Shown here in pieces: positions 1 through 9,611 of a stretch of DNA of 64,000 nucleotides (the stretch's first letter is position 1; each line of letters starts with the position of its first letter). Source of the DNA: JADLHS01 sp049840435. GTDB lineage: Bacteria > Verrucomicrobiota > Verrucomicrobiia > Limisphaerales > JADLHS01. The notes below the pieces were generated by a model. It saw nothing but the letters and a program-made list of their open reading frames with translations. It did no database searches and was not told where the DNA came from. The position numbers and the translations under genes are program-made. Location of the stretch: contig JASGKY010000025.1 of assembly GCA_049840435.1 (NCBI GenBank), positions 185,525 to 249,524 on the forward strand, given 5' to 3'.

Positions 1-2223
1 ACGTTGGTCACCGGCGCTCATCTCCTCAAACTGCCCGATACCCAGGCTGGAAACCACCACGCCACCAATGTTTGTCCACGGCCCGACCACATTGGTCGCC
101 GCTTGAACTTGATACGTGAAGTTCGGCGCGCCGGCCACTTGCAGTTGAGAAAGATTGTTCGCGCGTTGCGCCAGCCGCAGTTGCGCTGGCCTGGTGTTGC
201 CGATGACATCCGCCCAAGCAACTCCAACCCGCACTTCGTCATGCGTCACCGTCCGACCATTTACATAAGCGGCCAATGAAATGCCATCGAAGGACAGGTC
301 GGCGGCATTGGAGACGACGAGCGTCGGCGTGATGGGCTCGGTGGCGGAAGTGGGATTTCGATAAACAAAGACATCGTCGCTGCCAGTCTTGAAATCAATC
401 CGCAGCACGTAAAAGTTTACGTTAGTATTGCCAGCCCCCAAATCGTAGTACGTCGAGCCACCGCCCGCTGGCGACTGAATGCGCAAGTGGACTTGAGCGT
501 CGCCGGTGTCATTGCCAATGCCTCCCATGCGACCGCCGTCCCCGAGGTCGTTACGGTGCAGCTCGAATTCATAGAACAGCGTGGCGCCGTTCGGTTGTTG
601 GAGAAAACTCAGGTAAACCGTTTTGCCATCAGCCCCGACATTGCCGTTGGCATCAAGGTATCCGCGCAGCCCGAATGTCCCCGTGGGCAGGCAATCCAGA
701 TAACGCCCTTTGCGACTTGCGTTGGAAACAAACAAAGCACCAACAGCGGAGTGAGTGTCATATCCAGCCGGGCTGTTGTTCCCGGCGGCCAAGTTGTAGG
801 AAAGAATCTGGGATGCGCTGCCGCTGAGATTCACCCACGCGTTAGCCCAACCAAATCCACCGCCCGAACCGCCAACGTCACCAGTCATCGCCCCGTACCC
901 AAAGCCTTCGTAAGCGAGCAAGCCACCAAAGTCAGTCGCGACCCTCACAACAGAACTGGTAACACTGCCGTAGGAATTACTGGCGACCAGCACATACAAA
1001 CCGGCGGCAAACGCGTCGGCATTGCTGTGCCAATACATGGCGTTGGTCGCTCCGGGAACAACCACACCATCGCGATACCACTGCAACAACACAGGCGGTG
1101 TTCCAGCAATGGAAGTGCTGATGACGAGATTGCTGCTGGCTTCCATCGTGACCGTTTGTGGACTGGTGATCGCCACAGTAATTGGCAAAACCGTCAACCC
1201 GGCAGGCGAACTCACGGCGACGCCAAGAGCATTCGATGCGACCACGAAGTATGGCCCGGCGTCGTTGAACTGCACACTGGCCAATGAAAGAGTGGCGTTC
1301 GTCTTGCCCACCAAAGCCGTCGTGCCGAAATACCATTGGTAGTTCAAAGCCTGAACTGACTGCGCCAAAGCGGTCAGACTCACAGGTTGACCGGCGTAGC
1401 GCAATTGATTGGTTGGTTGCTGCACAAACAGCGGCGGCCCGCCCAACACATCACCCCATGTTTCGCCCAACCGAATCTCGTCGTGTTTGACGGTCGTCGT
1501 GCCGACAAAAGCCGCGAGGGAAATCCCGTCGAACGACATATCAGAAACGGACGCCATCGTCAGCACTGGCTCATTGTCCGCTTCGGCGCTTCCCAACGGA
1601 TTGCGATAAACATAGACATCATCGTTGCCGGCTTTGAAATCAATCCGCAGCACGTAGAAATTGACGTTCGTGTTGCCCAACCCCAGCGGGGTCTGTTTGG
1701 CATTCGGGGCGCGAAGATTGACCGTGGTTGAATTGAAGTCGTTGCCGATGCCGGCAATCCGGCCAGGGTCTCCGAGATCGCTGCGATGAAATTCAAATTC
1801 GTAAAACAACGTCGCGCCATTCGGCTGTTGGAGGAAACTCACGTAAAGAGTTTTTCCATCGGCCCCAATACGACCATTGCTATCCACATAACCACGCGAT
1901 CCAAAATTGCCATTGGCGGCACGATCCAAGAAGCGCCCGGCGCGCCGGGCGTTGCCAACAAAGGCGCTGTTGCCAAGCGAGCGGGCATCGAAGCCGGCGG
2001 TCCCTTGATTTCCCAAAGCGAGATTGTTGCTGATCACCACCCCGCCGCCCCCCGCCACGTTAACCCAACTATTGCTCCAGCCGACACCACCGTTCAGGCC
2101 GCCCAAACTGGGACTGCCGAACGCGGAGTAACTAAATCCTTCGTAACCCAAGAGTTCAGCGCGGCTGGACGCAGGCAGCAAACTGCCGGCACAGACAACC
2201 ATCCATAACAACCGCAACAACAT
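1..2223 (-). CDS. Secreted modular protein with Ig-like region (3' end outside window)
   Basis: The reading frame is open from an ATG at 2223 leftwards to the window edge, so at least 741 residues are encoded and the C-terminus is missing. An AGAGGT ribosome site lies just upstream of the ATG. The N-terminus (MLLRLLWMVVCAGS...) is a signal peptide ending near SRAELL. Next comes a module starting 'LLGYEGFSY' with the motifs YEFEFHR, DLGDPGRI, DFKAGNDDV and VYRNP. An Ig-like region (about residues 260-430) follows, then a second copy of the same module starting 'LLAYEGFGY'. The neighbouring leftward gene carries the same module, so they are paralogues. The fold is probably concanavalin/LamG-like, but that is inference. 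Secretion and a role at the cell surface are likely; no enzymatic motif is visible. Confidence 0.75.
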   Translation of the reverse strand, partial: MLLRLLWMVVCAGSLLPASSRAELLGYEGFSYSAFGSPSLGGLNGGVGWSNSWVNVAGGGGVVISNNLALGNQGTAGFDARSLGNSAFVGNARRAGRFLDRAANGNFGSRGYVDSNGRIGADGKTLYVSFLQQPNGATLFYEFEFHRSDLGDPGRIAGIGNDFNSTTVNLRAPNAKQTPLGLGNTNVNFYVLRIDFKAGNDDVYVYRNPLGSAEADNEPVLTMASVSDMSFDGISLAAFVGTTTVKHDEIRLGETWGDVLGGPPLFVQQPTNQLRYAGQPVSLTALAQSVQALNYQWYFGTTALVGKTNATLSLASVQFNDAGPYFVVASNALGVAVSSPAGLTVLPITVAITSPQTVTMEASSNLVISTSIAGTPPVLLQWYRDGVVVPGATNAMYWHSNADAFAAGLYVLVASNSYGSVTSSVVRVATDFGGLLAYEGFGYGAMTGDVGGSGGGFGWANAWVNLSGSASQILSYNLAAGNNSPAGYDTHSAVGALFVSNASRKGRYLDCLPTGTFGLRGYLDANGNVGADGKTVYLSFLQQPNGATLFYEFELHRNDLGDGGRMGGIGNDTGDAQVHLRIQSPAGGGSTYYDLGAGNTNVNFYVLRIDFKTGSDDVFVYRNPTSATEPITPTLVVSNAADLSFDGISLAAYVNGRTVTHDEVRVGVAWADVIGNTRPAQLRLAQRANNLSQLQVAGAPNFTYQVQAATNVVGPWTNIGGVVVSSLGIGQFEEMSAGDQR

Positions 2224-2262
2224 GATGTTTACCTCTTGGCTCCGAGTCCGACTTGTTTGAAC

Positions 2263-2298
2263 AAGAGTTGCCGGAGTCCAACCACTCCGGCAACTCTT
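2263..2298 (-). terminator. Perfect 15-bp stem-loop downstream of the beta-repeat gene
   Basis: A perfect 15-bp inverted repeat (AAGAGTTGCCGGAGT and its complement) with a 6-nt loop lies between the stop of the leftward gene ending at 2328 and the ATG at 2223. On the minus strand it is followed by a weak T-rich stretch. It probably terminates transcription of the upstream repeat-protein gene. Confidence 0.6.
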
Positions 2299-2327
2299 CG
2301 TGTTAACCAACTAACCAACCAAACCAT

Positions 2328-5300
2328 TCAAGGCGTAACCGTCCGATAGAACGCCTGACCCACCGGCGGATTCGCGTCCTCGTATTCAATGAACGCGTTA
2401 GCCGGGCCGACCACAGTCGTAAGATCCGTCCACGGCCCTGTCACGACAGTGGCACGTTGAATCCGGTACGAATTCCCGGGCGTGCAAGCGAACTGAACCT
2501 TGTAGCCGTTCGTGGTTTTCGTTGGCGGCAACAGATTGGAAACCGCCAATCCCATAGCATCCGCCCAAGTGGCGCCCACCCGAATTTCGTCATGCTTCAC
2601 CGTTGTTGATCCAACAAACGCGCCAACCGAAAGTCCCCCGAACGACAGGTCTGCGACGTTCGAGACGGTCAGCGTCGAAGTGAGCGGCTCAGTCGTGCTG
2701 GTGGGATTGCGATAGACGAACACATCATCGTTGCCCGCCTTGAAGTCAATGCGAACGATGTAGAAGTTCACAGCCGTCGTGCCTGCCCCCAGCGAACGGT
2801 TATTCACGTTGTTTGGAGCACGGAGATTGACGTTGTTGCCACCCGCATCATTACCGACCCCGGCAATCCGCCCCGGATCGCCCAGATCACCGCGATGGAG
2901 CTCGAACTCGTAATACAAGTCAGTGGTGTTCGGCTGTTGCAGGAAGCCGATGTAGATCGTCTTGCCATTCGCACCGAGGTTGCCACTGCCATTCACGAAG
3001 CCTTGCTTGAACAGTTCAGTGCCACTGGAAAGATCCAAGTTGCGACCCGCACGGCTGAATCCCAAGACCTCGATGCAATTGCCGATGGAGCGCGAATCAA
3101 AGCCCGCCGGAGTGCTAACACCTCCGACCAAGTTGCCCAAGGTGACATTGACATTGGCATTGTTAACCAAGCTCCAACCGCCGCTCCAACCATGACCGCC
3201 ATTCTGGCTGCCATCGATCAACACCGAATCCGGATAGTCAAACCCATCATAGACGAAAAGGTTGTTGTTCACCCCGTAAACAGTGAGCGAAACCACGCTG
3301 CTGGTCACCGAGCCTGAAGTGCCAGTCGCCACGACAAACATGTTTCCAGCATTCGTGATCTGCACATTGGATACAGTGAGGTTGCTGCTGTTCGCCCCCA
3401 CGATCGGGTTGCCATTCAGATACCACTGGAAGGTGGCCGAGCCTCCGGTGACCGCGCTGGTGAAGCTAGCCGACTGATGGTAATTGCCGTTCAAATATAT
3501 CGTCTGACTCTGCGGCTGCACAGTGAACACCAGTCCGGCCACTTGCAAATCGCCGGCGCCGGTGATGAACCCAGGGAGGTTCGCGGCATTATAGACCCCG
3601 ACGGGCAACGCCACGCCATTGGTATAGAGTTTGCCCACGAGGTAGGTGCCGGAGTAGTTCAAATTGAACATCGCGCCAGTGACGATGCGGAACGCACTTG
3701 GACTCGATCCGGCGGTGTCTAATTGCAATGTGCCACTATTAATGACCGTGTCACCCGTGTAGGTGTTCGCGCCCGAGAGTTCCAACGTGCCGGAACCAGT
3801 GAGCGTCAAACCGCCGGCGCCGGACAGTGCCCCCGAAAGTGCGATGGTGTTACCCGCAGGATCGAAAGCGACGGAACCATTGAGACCCGTGAGTTTCAGG
3901 TTCAATGAAGACGACCAGCTTGCGGAGGCCGCGATGGTACCACCACCGAGATTGACTTCGTAGACGCTGCCGGGAAATGCAGTGATGCCGCCAGCGCCAA
4001 TCGAGATACTGCCACCGCTGAGGTTATAGATGCCGTAGCCTTGCGTGAAGAACGGGCTGAAACGCAGCTCGCCCACATTGTTGATCGCGCCGCTGACCTG
4101 ATTGACCACACCGGTGATGATCGTGTTCGCGCCGAGCGCAATGCCCAACGTATAGCCACTCATGTCCAGCACCCCGCCGTTCATCTGATAGACGCCGCGC
4201 GTGGCTGGATTGCCGGACGCACCGACAAACATATACGCCTGATTCCCCGGGTTGAAGGTGAAGTTCCCGCCATTTTGGATGATGGTCCCTTTCCGCCGTC
4301 GCGACCGATGACCCCGGCATCCCCGAAACTCCCATTCACTGTGAGCGTCGCTCCTGGCTGGATCACCACCGCGCTATTGAAGGCGGTGTTTGCATCCGCC
4401 AGTAAGAAGCGGCTGCCCCCACCAGTCCCGGTGATCATGACATTACCCGTAATGACATTCGTGCCGTGATTGAAGTAGCTGCTGGAGAACCCAGCCGTGC
4501 CCCCAAACGTCAATGTGCCCTGCCCCACTTTAGTCAGAACATTTCCAGAAGTGATATTGCCACCGAGCGTCAGGTTGCCATTGGCGGGCGTATCAATGGT
4601 CTGATTGCCGGCCCAAGTCATGCCTAGATTGATGGTCTGAGTGACCGGTGCGGCAGGATTTCCATTGAAAGCAATTCCGCCACTCATCGTGATGTCATTG
4701 CCATTCAGAACGAACGCTCCAGCCGCGGCATCAAATGTGATGCTGCTGGCCGTAATGCCAGCGAGGTCGTTGTTGTTGGCCAGCCGAGTGGTACCGGCAA
4801 AGGTTAAACCGATGGGAAAAACTGGTGCCGAATTTTGATCCCAGTTGGGCCCGGTACTCCAATTGTTATTTGCGCCGCCGCCATCCCAAACGCCTGTGCT
4901 AATGCCGCTGGTGACTTGCAAATCCCCACTACCGGCAATGAATCCGGGCAAGTTACCCGCGTTGTAAGTTCCGACCGGCAGCGCGACACCATTGGTATAG
5001 AAAGCCGCCGCGACGCGCGTGCCGCTGAAATTCAGGTTCAACACCGCACCATTAGCGAGGCGTAACGCCCCAAAGCCGGTGCCGGTAACATCATATTGCA
5101 ATGTGCTGCCCGCCGTGACGATGGTGTCACCTGTATAAGCAGTCACCCCGGAAAGTTCCAGAATCCCCGCGCCAGCCACAGTCAAGCCGCCCGCACCGGA
5201 GAGATTGCCCGAAAGCAGCACGATGTTGCCCGCAGGATTGAAAGTAACGGGACCGTTAACGCCCGTCAGATTCATGTTCACAGCTGCAGACCAGCTGGTG

Positions 5301-7138
5301 ATAGCGGCAACAGTACCGCCACCGAGGTTGACCTCATAGACGCTGCCGGGGAATGCCGTGATCCCGCCAGAACCAATTGAGATGCTCCCACCGCTGAGAT
5401 TATAGATGCCATATCCCTGCGTGAAGAACGGGCTGAAACGCAGCTCGCCCACGTTGTTAATCGCGCCGCTGACCTGATTGACCACGCCAGTAATCACGGT
5501 ATTCGCCCGAGCGCGATGCCCAGAACTTTGCCGTTCATGTCGAGCACGCCGCCGTTCATCTGGTAGGTCGCACGTGTGTTGGGATTTCCCGAGACCCCCA
5601 CAAACAGGAATTCATGCGCACCGTCATTGATATTGAAGCTGAACGTCCCGCCGTTTTGAATCACGGTGGCTACGCCGCCATCACGCCCCAGCACAGCGGC
5701 ATCTTGAAAGCGCCAGCGACACTCAAATTGGCACCACTCTCAATGATCAAGGTTGCCTTGCGATTGATGTTCGCATCCGCCAAGAAGAAAGAAAGGAGCT
5801 ACCCCCGATCCCGTTAATAGCAGTGGTGCCGGTAATGCGATTCGTCCCACCATTAACAACCATCCCTTTCAACGAATTGTTTCCGCCCAAAGTCAGGATG
5901 CCGGCATTGCCCGCGCTTGTCTGCGTCAATTCACTGCCCGCGCCTGTGATGTTGCCATTGATCACGATGTTTCCATTGGTGCGGGTGTCCACAGTGAAAT
6001 TTGCGACCGGCGTCAACGGGAGGTTGATGGTCTGCGTGATCAGCGCTGCCGGATTGGCGTTGAACGAGATATTACCATTCAATCCTAGACTGTTGCCGTT
6101 CAAAGCAAACGTGCCTGCGGTTGAATTGAACGTGATGCTTTGCGCACTGATGCTGGAAAGATCGTTGGTGTTGGAAAGCCGGGTGTTACCATCAAACGTC
6201 AACGCAATCGGGAAAACTGGAACGATATTATTATCCCAGTTGGCTGCCGTGCTCCAGTTGTTGTTTGCACCGCCGCCATCCCAGTTCCCCGCGCTGTAAG
6301 CGGCAGGGCTGACAACATCCGCCCAGGTTTCTCCAACCCGCACTTCATCATGCGCCACCGTCCGGCCATTGTTAAACGCCCCAAATGAAAGCCCATCAAA
6401 CGACATATCGGCGGCATTTGAAACCACCAGTGTTGGCGTCAACGGTTCGGTGGCGGAAGTCGGATTGCGATAGACGAACACGTCATCGTTGCCGGCCTTG
6501 AAGTCAATGCGCACCACGTAAAAATTCACGCCAGTATCGCCAGCGCCGATCAACGTATGCGTTCCATTCGGAGACCGCAGATTTACATTGTTGCCCCCCT
6601 GATCATTGCCGATGCCGCCGATGCGGCCGGGGTCACCTAGATTATCCCGGTGAAACTCGAATTCGTAATAAGCACTCGTGCCGTTGGGCTGCTGCATGAA
6701 GCTGAGATAAATTGTTTTGCCGTCCGCCCCGACGTTACTGTTGCCATCCAAATATCCCGCCAGTCCGAATGAACCACCCGCCGAGACGTCCACCCGCCTT
6801 CCGGTGCGAGTGTTGTTGGGGGTGGAAGCCGAATTCCCAGCGGAGAGAGAATCGTAGCCGGTTGGTGCGTTGGCGACGGCCACCAAGCTGCTGGCCTGCA
6901 CACTCGATGCACCATTGTTCACGCCTTGCCATGCTCCGCCCCAACCAAAGCCACCGCCCAAGCCGGTCAGATTGGCGCTGCCGGTCGCGTAATTGAAACC
7001 TTCATACGCGAGCAAGGAGGCTTTAGCAGTTTGTGACGAAATTAGACATGCGCCGGCCAGCGCCGTAATTGATAGTAGTCGGCTCGCGGACCAACTACTC
7101 GGATTGTCATTCTTCTTTAGACTCGAATTTTTGTTCAT
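2328..7138 (-). CDS. Large secreted autotransporter-associated beta-strand repeat protein (frameshifted)
   Basis: One gene of about 1,600 codons is split into four overlapping frames by indels near 5,770, 5,505 and 4,290. Each downstream piece continues the same protein without loss. It starts MNKNSSLKKN with a long signal peptide ending around TAKASLL. A module with YEFEFHR, NLGDPGRI and FVYRNPTSATEP follows, then beta-strand repeats such as 'GAGGLTLTGSGTLELSG' and 'ANTYTGDTVINSGTLQLD'. Such repeats are typical of very large verrucomicrobial surface proteins. An Ig-like segment and a second copy of the N-terminal module close the protein. About 1.37 kb is duplicated internally: 3,940-4,300 closely matches 5,310-5,690. 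No autotransporter barrel is evident at the C-terminus. Confidence 0.75.
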
Positions 7139-7181
7139 ACGGTTGTTTGGTTGTACTGAGGTTGGGCGTTGGAAAATCGGA

Positions 7182-8021
7182 TCACTTGTCCCCGGCGCGT
7201 TTCAACGGATCCCAATAGCGTGAGTTGATTAGTCCGCCATTGCCACCGCTGGCGGGATCGGCCTGAGGATTGATGTCAGCATCCTTGCGTGCTTCTGAGT
7301 GGCCATCCAAAAACACAACGGTGCCGCGTTTGTTATGGCGGGAAGTATCCACTCCTTCAAATTTCTTGCTCGTGCTGGCCACCGAATTCATGCACGCCGT
7401 CGGCCACCAACAGGACGAACTCCAATAGCCACTGCCTCCCACGACATACGGGCCGCTATCCGCAAACACCAAGGTATCCACCGGCGACTTGGCTTGAGTA
7501 GATTTGAACCACCAGGCGGCCGTAAACGTCACGCCTCCGACGACCGCGGATTGGCCCGGCTGTGAATACAATCCTAGGAAGAATGAGTTGTAACCGTAGC
7601 CGACCATGTCGCGATTGAAGGCCCAAGTCCACGGCGTCCCATCGGGAAGCTTGGTCGCAGAGTTGATGCTGGGACAGTGGAAGAGATTGGATTTGCCTCC
7701 ACCATAACTGACAATCATCGGCCCCCACCAATCAATGCCGTTGGCTGGATCGTTGTCGCGATGGGCGGGAAACACATCGTTGTTGTCCTGCACATACAGA
7801 GCATTGAACAACCCCACCTGCCGCAAATTATTCAGACAGGAAATGGCGTGAGCCTTTTGCTTCGCCTTGCTCAAAGCGGGCAAAAGCATGGCCGCCAGAA
7901 CTGCAATGATGGCTATGACCACCAATAGCTCGATCAAAGTGAACGCGTTTCGGTTGCTCGCCTTCGCCCAGCGCGGCATCAGACGACAATATTCCGTTTT
8001 GCGCTCAATCGCGGGATTCAT
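7182..8021 (-). CDS. Prepilin-type N-terminal domain, H-x9-DG protein
   Basis: This is a type IV pilin/pseudopilin-like secreted protein. It has a basic leader, then the cleavage/methylation motif 'NAFTLIELLVVIAIIAVLAAM', with cleavage expected before F and a hydrophobic helix. A C-terminal 'HNKRGTVVFLDGHSE' matches the H-x9-DG motif of the large planctomycete/verrucomicrobial DUF1559-like family. I prefer ATG 8021 (MNPAIERK) preceded by an AAGG-like site; an in-frame GTG lies at 8039. The gene is divergent from the regulator at 8133, and the 110-bp gap must hold both promoters. Members of this family are abundant in such genomes and their individual roles are unknown. Length, about 279 residues, is normal for the family. 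Confidence 0.85.
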   Translation of the reverse strand: MNPAIERKTEYCRLMPRWAKASNRNAFTLIELLVVIAIIAVLAAMLLPALSKAKQKAHAISCLNNLRQVGLFNALYVQDNNDVFPAHRDNDPANGIDWWGPMIVSYGGGKSNLFHCPSINSATKLPDGTPWTWAFNRDMVGYGYNSFFLGLYSQPGQSAVVGGVTFTAAWWFKSTQAKSPVDTLVFADSGPYVVGGSGYWSSSCWWPTACMNSVASTSKKFEGVDTSRHNKRGTVVFLDGHSEARKDADINPQADPASGGNGGLINSRYWDPLKRAGDK

Positions 8022-8132
8022 TGCCGCAACCTTATCCACCGAGTGACTGCCTCACCAATATCTGTCTAGACCAATTCAGCAATAGTTGCTATGACTGCTT
8101 TAAATCTGGTCACTACTAATTTTAGGACTGCC

Positions 8133-9269
8133 ATGGCAACAAAACCGAAGCACACCGAAATCAGCGCGCAGATCGAAACCGACATCGCCGCGGGCAAGTA
8201 TGCTGCGGGTGGTCGTTTGCCCAGCGAGGTTCAGATGGTCAAACAATTCTCCGTGTCTCGCCCAACCATCGGCCGCGCTTTGCGGGATCTGGAGGCCAAA
8301 GGATTGATTGAGCGCCGCGCCGGTTCAGGCACCTACGTTCGCTCCACTCGCGCCCAGTCAGCCACGGCGCGCATCTTTGGGTTGCTGGTACCGGGACTCG
8401 GCACGACGGAAATCTTTCAGATCATTTGCGGAGAAATCGCGAGCCTCGCCCGCGTCAACAATTATGGTCTGCTCTGGGGCGGCTCTACCCATCCCAACGA
8501 GGATCAGGACGACAGCTTGGAACATGCAGAGGAACTGTGTCAGCAATTCATTGCCCGCAAAATCAGCGGCGTGTTCTTTGCTCCCGCCGAACTGACTCAA
8601 GGTCAGGAACAGGCTAATCGACGGCTGGCCGAATCGCTGCGCGGTGCCGGTATTGCCGTTGTGCTGCTGGATCGCGATCTCATGGAATTCCCCAAGCGCA
8701 GCGATTTTGACTTGGTCAGTTTGGACAATATGGCGGGTGGCTATCTGGTCGCAGAACATCTCATCAAATTGGGATGCCGCAATCTTCACTTCGTGGCACG
8801 CCCCCTTTCCGCCGCCACGGTGGACGCCCGTATCGCCGGCGTCCGTGAAGCACTGGCGCGAAAGGGAATTGAGCCTGCTCCAGGCTGGCTGCGAACCGGC
8901 GACCCCGCCGACATGAAATTTGTCCGCCACCTGATGGCCGGCAAACAAGCAGATGCGATCATTTGTGCCAACGACTACACCGCTGCCGTGCTCATGCGCT
9001 CGTTCCAATCCCAAGGCGTTCAAGTGCCACGCGACATCCGAGTGGTCGGCTTCGACGATGTAAAATATGCCACCTTGGTTTCCCCACCGTTGACCACCGT
9101 CCACCAACCTTGTCGGGATATTGCGGTAACCGCCTTTCGAATCATGCTGGAACGATTGAAGGAGCCGACCTTGCCAGCAAAAACCATTTACCTGTCTCCA
9201 CATCTAGTCGTTCGTGAATCTTGTGGGGCTTACTTGCCTCGGACCAAAGAAAAGCCGGCGGCAGTTTGA
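8133..9269 (+). CDS. GntR-type winged helix fused to LacI-type sensor domain, transcriptional regulator
   Basis: The N-terminal 75 residues form a GntR-family winged helix ('GGRLPSEVQMVKQFSVSRPT', then 'RALRDLEAKGLIERRAGSGT'). Residues from about 80 to 370 form a periplasmic-binding-protein-like effector domain of the LacI/GalR type ('FVRHLMAGKQADAIICANDY', 'VVGFDDVKYATLVSPPLTTV'). This is the architecture of AraR-like sugar-responsive repressors. ATG 8133 has an AGGA site 5-8 nt upstream; an in-frame ATG at 8091 is possible. It sits divergently from the prepilin gene and upstream of a repeat-protein gene. The ligand is probably a sugar, inferred from the family only. Confidence 0.9.
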   Translation: MATKPKHTEISAQIETDIAAGKYAAGGRLPSEVQMVKQFSVSRPTIGRALRDLEAKGLIERRAGSGTYVRSTRAQSATARIFGLLVPGLGTTEIFQIICGEIASLARVNNYGLLWGGSTHPNEDQDDSLEHAEELCQQFIARKISGVFFAPAELTQGQEQANRRLAESLRGAGIAVVLLDRDLMEFPKRSDFDLVSLDNMAGGYLVAEHLIKLGCRNLHFVARPLSAATVDARIAGVREALARKGIEPAPGWLRTGDPADMKFVRHLMAGKQADAIICANDYTAAVLMRSFQSQGVQVPRDIRVVGFDDVKYATLVSPPLTTVHQPCRDIAVTAFRIMLERLKEPTLPAKTIYLSPHLVVRESCGAYLPRTKEKPAAV

Positions 9270-9611
9270 ACTGCGCTTCCAACCCTACGCTGGCGGCGCT
9301 GTTGATATTAGCGCGCGAAAACGGTTGGCGCCTTGCCGCTCACATAAAGTTTAAATCCGAAACGCGGCGCGCCGGAATTACTACCCGAGTGCCAACCGAG
9401 GGCTGTTTAAGACTGTCCAGCAACTGCAAAACCCGGCCAAGCCCAGCTTCGCTTCATCCAAATTCGTCATTCCATTCATAGCGAGCGCACCTTTCGCCCG
9501 CGATAGCGCAATTCACCCATTCGAGTGATGGACGCGTCGGTCGCACCTCCGTAAGGTCGCGCCGGCATTTCCTGATGCCTCGTGAGGAGAACCAAACCCC
9601 GACGTGAAATT
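9270..9611. other. Intergenic stretch without a recognisable gene
   Basis: Nothing convincing was seen here apart from an in-frame GTG at 9582 that would lengthen the next gene by ten codons. No clear promoter, terminator or structured RNA was recognised. Confidence 0.4.

Noticed and set aside
487..1287. 266-codon plus-strand frame
   Set aside because: Antisense of the secreted modular protein, whose minus-strand frame has a signal peptide, ribosome site and a paralogue.
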